Of a DNA stretch of 64,000 bases, positions 10,278 to 18,081 are shown piece by piece. The position numbers were made by a program, and so were the translations under genes. The stretch's first letter is position 1. Each line of letters starts with the position of its first letter. The stretch comes from Psychrobacter sp. NZS113 (GTDB taxonomy: Bacteria > Pseudomonadota > Gammaproteobacteria > Pseudomonadales > Moraxellaceae): NCBI RefSeq assembly GCF_015864825.1, contig NZ_JADYWL010000002.1:404346-468345 (forward strand). Direction: 5' to 3'. Under the pieces are notes generated by a model. It made no database searches, had not been told where the DNA came from, and was given only the letters and a program-made list of their open reading frames with translations.

Positions 10278-10640
10278 TTACTCGCTGTTTGAGTCATTAG
10301 TATTAACGACCCCACATCCACTTAGACTGTCCATAAGGGACGCACACAATTCTGGATGTCCCGCGCAGCAGTCTTGCAATAGAAACTGAACGACAGCTTC
10401 CATGTGCGATAGCGAAGCACGATAGATAATTTGTCGGCTTTGACGTTGCGAAACCACCCACCCTGCTCGTGCCAGCACTGATAGATGCGCTGACATGGTG
10501 TTATGTGGTACGGATAATTGACGGGCAATTTCACCCGCAGGCAGACCCTCAGGCTCTTGACTGACAAGCAACCTAAAGGCTTTTAAACGAGTATCTTGAG
10601 AGAGCGCAGCAAAGCTTGCGATAGCATTATTTATTTCCAT
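10278..10640 (-). CDS. arsR: ArsR/SmtB-family arsenite-responsive repressor
   Basis: Winged-helix metalloregulator that heads the arsenic operon. The 120 residues include the recognition helix SVPHNTMSAHLSVLARAGWV (residues 43-62) and the wing SQRQSRQIIYRAS. The CxCxxC sensor found in the DNA-binding helix of E. coli ArsR is absent; instead a C-terminal CC-x6-C cluster (C91, C92, C99) lies after the last long helix. That resembles the ArsR type known from Acidithiobacillus ferrooxidans. A further cysteine, C109, lies in the tail. The start codon sits inside the candidate operator. Confidence 0.92.
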   Translation of the reverse strand: MEINNAIASFAALSQDTRLKAFRLLVSQEPEGLPAGEIARQLSVPHNTMSAHLSVLARAGWVVSQRQSRQIIYRASLSHMEAVVQFLLQDCCAGHPELCASLMDSLSGCGVVNTNDSNSE

Positions 10641-10662
10641 ATGTCCAATAATATAGACATAT
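10639..10662. promoter_or_regulatory. candidate ArsR operator overlapping the arsR start
   Basis: ATATGTC (10639-10645) and GACATAT (10656-10662) form a perfect 7+7 inverted repeat with a 10-base spacer. The left arm includes two bases of the arsR ATG. On the minus strand a TTGAAT...TATTAT promoter (16-base spacing) overlaps it and would place the transcription start at or next to the A of the start codon. The symmetry and the half-site spacing of about 17 bp fit an ArsR-family dimer. Confidence 0.6.
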
Positions 10663-10834
10663 TAAAATTATTCAATATTTTTTAATAAAATATTTGTACA
10701 AAACCAACCTTATCTTTCATCAAAACTTGAAATCATTGCAAAAACTGCAATAGGGTCTTGCAAGATAATCAAAATCGGCATAGGCTAATCTATTTCGTTT
10801 TTATATTCATCTACAACCTGTATTAGGGATCATT

Positions 10835-12388
10835 ATGCTGTCAAACTGGGTACGAGCCATCTTACAAGCCACCGTCTATGACGTTGCGATTCAAACACCA
10901 CTTGAAGCGGCACCCAAGCTGACCCAACGTTTTGCCAATGACATTCGTTTTAAACGCGAAGATTTACAACCGGTCAAATCCTTTAAATTGCGCGGTGCCT
11001 ACAACCGTATCAGCCAATTGAGCGATGAGCAAAAAGCGCGCGGTGTCATTTGCGCATCGGCGGGCAATCACGCACAAGGCGTGGCCTACTCTGCTCGCAA
11101 ACTTGATCTTAACAATATCATCGTGATGCCGACCACCACACCTGACATCAAAGTGGATGCCGTTAGAGCACTAGGCGGCAACGTCGATCTCCATGGCGAC
11201 AGCTTCGATGAAGCCAATCGCTATGCAATCAATCGCGCTGAGACCGAAGGCTTAACCTTTATCCCGCCTTATGATGATGAATTGGTTATTGCGGGGCAAG
11301 GCACTATTGGTCTAGAACTGACGCAGCAGTGGCGAAATATGGATTACGTCTTCGTTGCGGTTGGCGGTGGTGGTCTCATCTCTGGTGTCGCGGCATTTTT
11401 AGGCGCAGTGGCTCCGCATGTCAAAGTCATCGCTGTAGAGGCGGAACAATCTGCCTGTTTAAAAGCAGCACTGGAAACAGGTGAACGCGTTAAGTTAGAA
11501 CAAGTTGGCTTATTCGTCGATGGTGTGGCGGTTGCTCAAATTGGCGAGCTGCCTTTTGAAGTTGTCCGTACGCAAAAAAGTGATAGCTCAGGCCCTATCG
11601 TCGAACCTGATGTGATTACCTGCACCAATGATGAGGTCTGCGCCGCCGTCAAAGATATCTTTGAAGAAAACCGTAGCATCGTCGAGCCTGCTGGTGCCTT
11701 GTCTGTTGCAGGTATGAAAAAATATATCGCAGCCAATAATCTGCAAGGTAAAAACTGCGTCGGCATTATCTGCGGTGCCAATATGAACTTTGACCGTCTG
11801 CGTTATATCGCTGAGCGTACCGAAATCGGTGAGAAAAAAGAAGCCATTTTTGGCGTGACTATCCCTGAGCAAACAGGCGCCTTTTTAAACTTCTGCCGTA
11901 GCCTGCATGGACGTAATATCACTGAATTTAACTACCGTGCTGATAGCAAAAAATCACCAGACTCGATGGAACCTGCCTCAATATTCGTCGGTATCGCCTT
12001 AAAAGAAGGGGATAAAGAGCGTCAAACTATCAGTAACCAATTGGCCGCTGATGGCTACACCGCTTATGACTTGACCGATGATGAGGTCGCTAAATCTCAT
12101 ATCCGTCATTTGATTGGTGGTCATGCGCACGTCGAAAACGAACAGTTACTAAGTGTGGTATTCCCAGAACGTCCAGGCGCATTGCTGACTTTCTTAGAGA
12201 AGCTTGGCGATGATTTTAATATCACCTTGTTCCATTATCGTAATCACGGTGCTGCTGAAGGTCGTGTGTTGGTTGGCCTACAAGCTTCTGAAGGTAGCTC
12301 ACGCCAATTACAAGATGCCCTACTCGATATTGGTTACGAATGCACCACACTCAATGACAACATTGGCTATCAATTGTTTTTGAAGTAA
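10835..12388 (+). CDS. ilvA: threonine ammonia-lyase, biosynthetic, IlvA
   Basis: PLP enzyme converting threonine to 2-oxobutyrate, the first step to isoleucine. The 517 residues match E. coli IlvA (514). The catalytic domain shows the PLP lysine in PVKSFKLRGAYNRI, then SAGNHAQGVAYSA and the phosphate loop VAVGGGGLISGVA. Two C-terminal ACT-like regulatory modules follow (around residues 335-415 and 430-510), indicating isoleucine/valine allosteric control, so this is the biosynthetic rather than the short catabolic form. A GGAT ribosome site precedes the ATG. Confidence 0.95.
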   Translation: MLSNWVRAILQATVYDVAIQTPLEAAPKLTQRFANDIRFKREDLQPVKSFKLRGAYNRISQLSDEQKARGVICASAGNHAQGVAYSARKLDLNNIIVMPTTTPDIKVDAVRALGGNVDLHGDSFDEANRYAINRAETEGLTFIPPYDDELVIAGQGTIGLELTQQWRNMDYVFVAVGGGGLISGVAAFLGAVAPHVKVIAVEAEQSACLKAALETGERVKLEQVGLFVDGVAVAQIGELPFEVVRTQKSDSSGPIVEPDVITCTNDEVCAAVKDIFEENRSIVEPAGALSVAGMKKYIAANNLQGKNCVGIICGANMNFDRLRYIAERTEIGEKKEAIFGVTIPEQTGAFLNFCRSLHGRNITEFNYRADSKKSPDSMEPASIFVGIALKEGDKERQTISNQLAADGYTAYDLTDDEVAKSHIRHLIGGHAHVENEQLLSVVFPERPGALLTFLEKLGDDFNITLFHYRNHGAAEGRVLVGLQASEGSSRQLQDALLDIGYECTTLNDNIGYQLFLK

Positions 12389-12503
12389 TAAAAGCAGGTG
12401 CCAACCTCTCTCTACCCTGTTAGCTTTTTAATGGATTAAAAAGCTGACAATGGTGAGCGGATAGCAGCGGTCATTTTTAACAGTTATTAATGAGTGTGAA
12501 GCA

Positions 12504-12887
12504 ATGATGAAAAATATATTAATGATCCTAATACTGCTGGTTTTGGTCGTTGTGGGTTATAAACTTTTTCAACCTGAGCGCGCACCGAGTAGCTCTATAA
12601 CGGATTCATCCAATACGCCTCCAGTAGGCGCTGCTCTAACCACTGCTGACTTTGACGAGATACAACCCACGTATGTCGATTTAGACCCAAATTCAGAAGC
12701 AGTCCCAGTAATCAGTTCAACAACAAACTCACAGCCCACAACATCCAGCTTTTCATGTGATGGTAGACAACACTGCTCTCAGATGACCTCGTGCGAGGAG
12801 GCAACTTACTTTACACAACACTGTCCTAATACAAAAATGGACGGCAATCATGATGGCATACCTTGTGAACAGCAATGGTGTAACTGA
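12504..12887 (+). CDS. small membrane-anchored protein with Excalibur calcium-binding domain
   Basis: The 127 residues comprise one N-terminal membrane segment (ILMILILLVLVVVGYKLF, residues 4-21), a Ser/Thr/Pro-rich linker, and a cysteine-rich C-terminal domain ending in MDGNHDGIPCEQQWC. The DxNxDGxxCE pattern is the Excalibur domain, which resembles an EF-hand calcium loop and is stabilised by disulfides. The domain should face the periplasm. In other proteins Excalibur domains accompany nucleases or cell-surface proteins; no such partner domain is present here, so function is unknown. Confidence 0.8.
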   Translation: MMKNILMILILLVLVVVGYKLFQPERAPSSSITDSSNTPPVGAALTTADFDEIQPTYVDLDPNSEAVPVISSTTNSQPTTSSFSCDGRQHCSQMTSCEEATYFTQHCPNTKMDGNHDGIPCEQQWCN

Positions 12888-13028
12888 TTTCTGTAAACTA
12901 AAAATGCAATATATCCCCTATCTAGCCCATCAATCAAAAAAACTTATTTGCAAATATAAAATATGCCCTAATCTTATTAAGATTAGCTTATTTTAAATAA
13001 ATACAGACATCCATATAGAGTAGCTGTT

Positions 13029-13451
13029 ATGCAAAATAATACAAACAACAAAACCCAAGGCTTAGCCAAAATTCGCCTTGATAAATGGCTTTGGGCAGCG
13101 CGTTTTTATCGCACACGTACGCTTGCCAAACAAGCCATCGAGGGTGGACGAGTTCACTATGCTGGTAGCCGTGTAAAAACCAGCAAAGAGATTGCAGTCG
13201 GAGATGAATTAACCATCCGCCAAGGCTCAGCCACTGCCATGACCGAAAAGACCGTCATCGTTGAAGCGCTAACCACTCAACGTGGTAATGCGAGCGCAGC
13301 TGAAGTATTGTACTCAGAAACCAAAGAAAGTGAGACACGACGTGCTTATTATGCTGAACAGCGAAAACTTGCCAATTTGGCCCGTCCTGATAATAAACCT
13401 AATAAGAAAGAGCGCCGTGATTTGCATCGCTTTAAAAGCAACCAAGACTAG
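13029..13451 (+). CDS. hslR: ribosome-associated heat shock protein Hsp15 (S4 domain)
   Basis: Binds stalled 50S subunits that still carry a nascent-chain tRNA and helps recycle them. The 140-residue protein has an S4 RNA-binding domain at the N terminus (IRLDKWLWAARFYRTRTLAKQAIEGGRVHYAG) and a basic C-terminal extension (RPDNKPNKKERRDLHRFKS), the Hsp15 arrangement. E. coli Hsp15 has 133 residues. Confidence 0.9.
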   Translation: MQNNTNNKTQGLAKIRLDKWLWAARFYRTRTLAKQAIEGGRVHYAGSRVKTSKEIAVGDELTIRQGSATAMTEKTVIVEALTTQRGNASAAEVLYSETKESETRRAYYAEQRKLANLARPDNKPNKKERRDLHRFKSNQD

Positions 13452-13658
13452 AATGCCAGCAGCCCCACACTGAATGATAGACAATATCGACAATAATATT
13501 CGTCATATGACCATATTGTTCAGCCTATGCTCTTGCCATTCATAGTATTAACCGTTACGCTGACAGCCGATTCAATCAATCAATTGCATGCTGATAAAAG
13601 CCGCATTAATAATGCTGCTCTCTTATGGCATGTTTTTTTTGTTATACAAGGTCATACT

Positions 13659-14156
13659 ATGCTGATGAAAACCTGTACACCATCGTCTGTATTATTGGTT
13701 TGTTTAGGAAATATTTGCCGTTCACCAACTGCTGAAGAAGTTTTTCGTCAGCAAGCAGCGATTGCTGGATTATCAATAAAAGTAGACTCTGCAGGCACAG
13801 GTGATTGGCATATCGGTCATAAACCCGATGAGCGAGCACAGCGTCATGCCAAAGCGCATGGTTATAAAATCAATAAACTCATCGCACGCCAAGTAAATGA
13901 TGATGACTTTCGCAATTTCGATTTGATTTTGGCAATGGATGCGCAGAACTTAGCCGACTTGCAAGCGCTCAAAAACAACATATCAGATAATCAACAAGAT
14001 ATGGCCAAGCTGGCATTATTCAGTGAAGAAGATCCAACGTATGGCGGTGATGATGTACCAGACCCTTATAAAGGCGGGGCCGATGACTTTGAAGAAGTCA
14101 TTGAACGTATAGAATCAAGCGCACAAGCTTGGATTGAGAGTTGGAAAGCTTGCTAG
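13659..14156 (+). CDS. low-molecular-weight protein-tyrosine-phosphatase family protein
   Basis: Cytosolic phosphatase family with the signature P-loop VCLGNICRSPTAE (CX5R) near the N terminus and the general-acid motif VPDPYKGG towards the C terminus. I chose the ATG at 13659: AAGG lies about 7 bases upstream, the P-loop then falls at residues 14-20 as in the family, and the protein has 165 residues (typical 150-165). The open frame extends to 13527, but that leader has no ribosome site. No cognate tyrosine kinase or capsule genes are nearby, so the substrate is unknown. Confidence 0.9.
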   Translation: MLMKTCTPSSVLLVCLGNICRSPTAEEVFRQQAAIAGLSIKVDSAGTGDWHIGHKPDERAQRHAKAHGYKINKLIARQVNDDDFRNFDLILAMDAQNLADLQALKNNISDNQQDMAKLALFSEEDPTYGGDDVPDPYKGGADDFEEVIERIESSAQAWIESWKAC

Positions 14157-14237
14157 CGATAAAAGCTAGATTTACACGCCTTTTGTGTCTCGCATCCTTT
14201 ATAATGATTACTGTGTAATTTCTTATCTATTTGCCAT

Positions 14238-15398
14238 ATGGGTTACGTTATGAACTCAGTTTCATGTCTTGATTTTAATGATCAACCTGCCACAACAACG
14301 GATTCAGCAGCTAGCTTACTGCCTAATGAATCCGTTGATTTATCACACAGCAATACTATGGCACTGACCTGTATCGCTGACTATGTTGTGACGTTGACAG
14401 ATGAGGCACAGCTTGACACCTTTATGGCAGACTATGCAAAAAATACAGGGCAAAAAAAGCCATTGTTTGTGCTGTCTGGTGGTAGCAACGTATTATTGCC
14501 CACACAACTAAATGCAATTGTGTTACAGCCGAAAATGCGTGGCATCAGCTTGACCGCCCAGACGGATAGTTACGTCGATATTGAAGTGATGGCAGGCGAA
14601 AACTGGCATGACTTGGTTGTCCATACAGTCAGTCAAGGTTGGTACGGATTAGAAAATCTTGCGCTAATACCTGGTCTCACTGGCGCTGCACCGATACAAA
14701 ATATTGGTGCTTACGGTGTCCAGTTAGAAGACCACTTACAATATGTTCGCGCTTACCACATCCCCACCCAGACGTGGCATCAGCTATCAATCGCAGACTG
14801 TGAGTTTGGCTATCGCGACAGTATCTTTAAACAGACTCCTAATACATGGCTAATAAGCCGTGTAGGGTTCAGATTACACACAGATATAAGCAAAGTGTTA
14901 GCCAGTTACGGTGATGTACAGACAGTCGCACAACGTTATGCTGAACAGCAAAACCGAAACAAGGCTACTCCTGCTGATGTGATGCACGCTATTATAGATA
15001 TTCGCCAACAGAAACTTCCAGATCCCAAACATCTGGCCAACTGTGGCAGTTTTTTTCAAAATCCGATTATTCCCCAAGAGCAATTCATTGCGTTACAAGC
15101 CTCTTATCCAGCTATCGTTGGTTATCCAATGCCTGATAATAAAATAAAAGTTGCAGCCGGTTGGCTCATTGAACAGGCAGGGTTAAAAGGTGGTGGTATT
15201 AAACCCATTGTCACTCATCAGCAGCAAGCACTGGTACTCACTAACCATGCTCCTTATCAAGCAACTCAAGAAGATGTGGCGATAGCACAGCGTTATATCA
15301 CTGATACAATCTATGAGAAATTTGCGATTCAGTTATCGCGTGAGCCAGTTTGGGTAAATACTGACAGCTCGATTGGGCATGATGAGCATGTGGCCTAA
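14238..15398 (+). CDS. murB: UDP-N-acetylenolpyruvoylglucosamine reductase MurB
   Basis: FAD/NADPH enzyme making UDP-N-acetylmuramic acid. Motifs: FVLSGGSNVLLP (FAD binding), GLENLALIPGLTGAAPIQNIGAYGVQ, FGYRDSIFK (catalytic Tyr/Arg region), the serine in NCGSFFQNP, and AGWLIEQAG. This is the type I (E. coli-like) form, with about 35 extra polar residues at the N terminus. The start may instead be the ATG at 14250; neither has a strong ribosome site. The 3' end overlaps the following DUF218 gene. Confidence 0.93.
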   Translation: MGYVMNSVSCLDFNDQPATTTDSAASLLPNESVDLSHSNTMALTCIADYVVTLTDEAQLDTFMADYAKNTGQKKPLFVLSGGSNVLLPTQLNAIVLQPKMRGISLTAQTDSYVDIEVMAGENWHDLVVHTVSQGWYGLENLALIPGLTGAAPIQNIGAYGVQLEDHLQYVRAYHIPTQTWHQLSIADCEFGYRDSIFKQTPNTWLISRVGFRLHTDISKVLASYGDVQTVAQRYAEQQNRNKATPADVMHAIIDIRQQKLPDPKHLANCGSFFQNPIIPQEQFIALQASYPAIVGYPMPDNKIKVAAGWLIEQAGLKGGGIKPIVTHQQQALVLTNHAPYQATQEDVAIAQRYITDTIYEKFAIQLSREPVWVNTDSSIGHDEHVA

Positions 15399-16176
15399 AA
15401 AGTCACGGTCTAAGCGGCTGTTATCTAAGCGATTATGGCATTATTACTTGCGTTCAGCTGAGCGTATGATAACGCTGTTTCGTATCATTAATATTACCTT
15501 TTTGCTTGGCTCCACAGCCGTTATCTTAGTCCTCATTAGTTTATTCACACCTTTATTCTCGCAATCGATTGTTTATCTATTTACGCTACTTCCCTTGCCA
15601 AAGATACCTTCTGGAGCGGCGAGCTCTCCACCGACGGCCTATGTAGTATTAGGCGGCGGACTGACCAACGACCAGAACAATCAAATTATTTTAAACAGCT
15701 ATAGTCTCAATCGTGCTCGTACTGCTGCGGGCGCTTATCACGACCTGCCCTTACCTATTGTACTCAGTGGTGCTGAAGCGCCTTGGCTCGGTCAATGGCT
15801 CATTGAGCATGATATTGATGGACTGATAAGCGAAAACGCCAGTATGAATACTTGCGAAAATGCACGATTTACCGCAAAGCGTATTCCACTACGTCACGTC
15901 TACCTCATCACTGATAGCTACCATATGGCACGCGCCCGTAGACAGTTTGCGCTAAATGGTATCAATACCACGCCTCTCAGCGCTCCTCTGCCAGTTGGTC
16001 GAGACTGGGAAAAACCTGCACAGAATCTAACTCATTCACGGCGCGCCGTTTATGAAGTCGCCGCTTATTTGCGTGATGTGATACGTCCGCAGATGGATTG
16101 TCGTCATGCCAGAGATGTCACTTCACAGCAGCTATTAACGCCTAGAGGCAATGCGGCAAAGTCACCTACAGAATAG
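15379..16176 (+). CDS. DUF218 / YdcF-SanA family membrane protein
   Basis: The protein has about 265 residues, with a transmembrane segment near residues 37-56 (NITFLLGSTAVILVLISLFT) and a DUF218 domain. The conserved strands are AYVVLGGGLT, PIVLSGAEA, ENASMNTCENARFTAKRI and VYLITDSYHMARARRQF, which match the ElyC/SanA/YdcF family linked to envelope integrity. The ATG at 15379 lies inside the last codons of murB; a TTG six bases earlier is in frame. Overlap with murB implies coupling and fits a role in envelope biogenesis. Confidence 0.85.
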   Translation: MMSMWPKKSRSKRLLSKRLWHYYLRSAERMITLFRIINITFLLGSTAVILVLISLFTPLFSQSIVYLFTLLPLPKIPSGAASSPPTAYVVLGGGLTNDQNNQIILNSYSLNRARTAAGAYHDLPLPIVLSGAEAPWLGQWLIEHDIDGLISENASMNTCENARFTAKRIPLRHVYLITDSYHMARARRQFALNGINTTPLSAPLPVGRDWEKPAQNLTHSRRAVYEVAAYLRDVIRPQMDCRHARDVTSQQLLTPRGNAAKSPTE

Positions 16177-16316
16177 AACTGAATTTATCATTTGAGCTAG
16201 ATTTTATTTGATGATGAGCATAGCTAGCAGCTATTTCACTTTTATGTTCACAGGCAATCACCACATTAATAATAGGTGTATAATGCCACCAGAAATTGCT
16301 ATCTAAGAGACTCTCC

Positions 16317-16610
16317 ATGCTCAGTATATTTTTGTTAATTCCGTTAAGTCTCATGTTATTTGTGGTTGCCATTTGGGCAGTACGTTATGCGGTAAAATCA
16401 AACCAATTTGAAGACTTAGACAATGCCTCACAGCGCATTATATTGGATGATCGTCAAGAGCGTAGGCAGACCATGCAAGCTCATGAGAATGCTACATCTA
16501 CTAAGCAAGCAAATGGTAGCACTGCAACTGATACAGCTGGTGATAAAACAAACGGTACTGACACAGAGTCCGTCAATCCTTCTAATATTGATAGCAATCC
16601 AAAAATATAG
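16317..16610 (+). CDS. ccoS: cbb3-type cytochrome oxidase assembly protein CcoS
   Basis: The 97-residue protein has one N-terminal membrane segment (LSIFLLIPLSLMLFVVAIWA), then the CcoS-typical WAVRYAVKSNQFEDLDNASQRIILDD, then a hydrophilic Thr/Asn/Asp-rich tail. CcoS is required for cofactor insertion into cbb3 oxidase. The ATG at 16317 follows TAAGAGA. The oxidase structural genes and ccoGHI are not beside it, but the next gene (TauE/SafE-like) is a usual neighbour of ccoS. Confidence 0.88.
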   Translation: MLSIFLLIPLSLMLFVVAIWAVRYAVKSNQFEDLDNASQRIILDDRQERRQTMQAHENATSTKQANGSTATDTAGDKTNGTDTESVNPSNIDSNPKI

Positions 16611-16817
16611 CCTCGAGAGATAGTCGGTTCGAGATCATCTAGAGGCAAGTAAGACAAATTCAAGTGTTACACATAATAGACTGAACAAGCCTAGCACCTT
16701 GTCTAATCAATATAGAACTGACCATATCTTGACTATACGTGACTCACGATTATGTTTCGTCCAATACCATCTATTTAAGTAGATTCAATCTTTCACTGTT
16801 TTTAGGAGAATCACCCC

Positions 16818-17720
16818 ATGACCACAGCTTTGCTCGTTGCGGCATTACTAATGGGATTTTTTGGTTCACCACATTGTTTAGGTATGTGTGGTGGTCTTGT
16901 GACAGCGTTTGGCCTATCGATGAAAGATGCCAGTCCTGCTAAACGCCGCGCCCTTGTCGCCACCTATCATCTAGGCCGTTTGAGCAGTTATGCATTATTG
17001 GGCTTAATCGCAGGATTGATTGGAACCACTGTACTAGCGCCATTAATGATGGGCAATAGCATGCCACGTATTTTATTGGGCTTAGTATTGGTATTTGTTG
17101 GTGTCACCATGCTTGGCGCACCATTTTTAAACAAACTTGAACGTTTTGGTATGCGGTTTTGGCAGTATCTAAGCCCGCTGCGTCAAAAAGTATTTCCGCT
17201 CAACACGTTTCCACGTGCACTAACTGCTGGCTTACTTTGGGGTTTCTTGCCTTGTGGATTGGTGTATGGTGCCTTACTCATCGCCGTAGTTGCTCATAAT
17301 CCACTGAATGGTGCGGCACTCATGTTTGTCTTTGGCTTAGGGACAATACCGATGTTGGTCGCCACTCACGAAACGGTTGGCTGGTTACGTGACAAAATTG
17401 GACGCTTTCGTTTAAGACAGCTAAATGGCGCTGTCATGGTCATATCAGGTTTGGCCGTTGCGGTCGTACCGATGGTCATGTCAAGTATGCATGGTGGGCA
17501 TGATATGTCTAATATGCATGGCGATCATATGCAAATGAGCGACTCAGAAATGACGGACATGCCTATAGATGCAGATATGGATCACAGCAGTCACCATATG
17601 ATGCCATCGGATGACAGCACATCTCACCAAAGCATGGATCATAGTATGCATGATATGAGTGATGCGTCGATGGACATGAATCATAATGAACACTCTGAAA
17701 CGATGGAACACGCTCAATAG
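16818..17720 (+). CDS. TauE/SafE (UreH-like) membrane protein with Met/His-rich C-terminal tail
   Basis: The 300-residue protein has roughly six membrane segments in residues 1-220. The N-terminal motif GSPHCLGMCGG (C20, C24) and the later LPCGLVYGALL (C146) are the conserved cysteine sites of the UreH-like/sulfite-exporter-type domain found beside cco genes. From residue 221 to the end, 17 of 80 residues are Met and 13 are His, arranged as MHGGHDM, MHGDHMQM and MDHSMHDM, typical of copper-binding tails. A good ribosome site (TTTTAGGAG) precedes the ATG. A role in copper handling for cbb3 oxidase is inferred from context. Confidence 0.85.
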   Translation: MTTALLVAALLMGFFGSPHCLGMCGGLVTAFGLSMKDASPAKRRALVATYHLGRLSSYALLGLIAGLIGTTVLAPLMMGNSMPRILLGLVLVFVGVTMLGAPFLNKLERFGMRFWQYLSPLRQKVFPLNTFPRALTAGLLWGFLPCGLVYGALLIAVVAHNPLNGAALMFVFGLGTIPMLVATHETVGWLRDKIGRFRLRQLNGAVMVISGLAVAVVPMVMSSMHGGHDMSNMHGDHMQMSDSEMTDMPIDADMDHSSHHMMPSDDSTSHQSMDHSMHDMSDASMDMNHNEHSETMEHAQ

Positions 17721-17737
17721 AGTTCATCAACCACAGA

Positions 17738-17845
17738 TATAGTCAGTGAACTACTAAACCGCTACGGCGTTATCCTCCTTGGATGTAATACATGTACAAT
17801 CTGCAGTTGGCTGCCTTGTACCCATTTTAGAGTTCTTTGACTATA
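17738..17845 (-). repeat. family A MITE-like repeat (copy 1)
   Basis: 108 bp. The ends are TATAGTCAGTGAACTACTAAA and, on the other strand, TATAGTCAAAGAACTCTAAAA, which match at most positions. The interior (GTAGCGG side, TACATGTATTACA centre, TACAAGGCAGCC) aligns with the other family A copies when read on the minus strand. Confidence 0.7.
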
Positions 17846-17889
17846 TTATTAGAATATAACATTGCGTGCTATCAAAGCTTGCCGTACAA

Positions 17890-17927
17890 AAAAGCCCTTA
17901 ACATCAATATGAATGTTAAGGGCTTTT
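17890..17927. terminator. bidirectional rho-independent terminator
   Basis: A perfect 15-bp stem, AAAAGCCCTTAACAT with ATGTTAAGGGCTTTT, around an 8-base loop. A runs on the left and T runs on the right allow termination of both the TauE-like gene (plus) and the DEAD-box gene (minus). Confidence 0.85.
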
Positions 17928-17948
17928 ATCATTTTATTCGCTGCACAC

Positions 17949-18057
17949 TATAGTTAATTCAGCTTAAAAGAGAGTCAAGGCAACCGAGTACCGATGTATA
18001 TTTAATACTTCAAGCAAGGTTAACGCTGTCACTCTTTTATAGAGGATTGACTACATA
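17949..18057 (+). repeat. family A MITE-like repeat (copy 2)
   Basis: About 109 bp from TATAGTTAATTC to ATTGACTACATA. The core includes CAAGGCAACCGAGT, TATATTTAATAC and CAAGGTTAACGC, very close to copy 3 between feoA and feoB. The ends pair over a stretch that includes TAAAAGAG. It lies 25 bp from the 3' end of the DEAD-box gene. Confidence 0.75.
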
Positions 18058-18081
18058 GAAAAACTAGCAGCTTTAAAAGTA

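Larger units (their letters stand above)
17721..18081. other. intergenic region with two family A repeats around a terminator
   Basis: This 361 bp gap between two convergent genes holds one minus-oriented and one plus-oriented family A copy with a strong bidirectional hairpin between them. Each is listed separately. Nothing else is visible. Confidence 0.7.

Noticed and set aside
12419..12448. Inverted repeat GTTAGCTTTTTAAT / ATTAAAAAGCTGAC after ilvA
   Set aside because: Mostly A-T pairs with only a 2-base centre and no T run after it; could be a weak terminator but not convincing.
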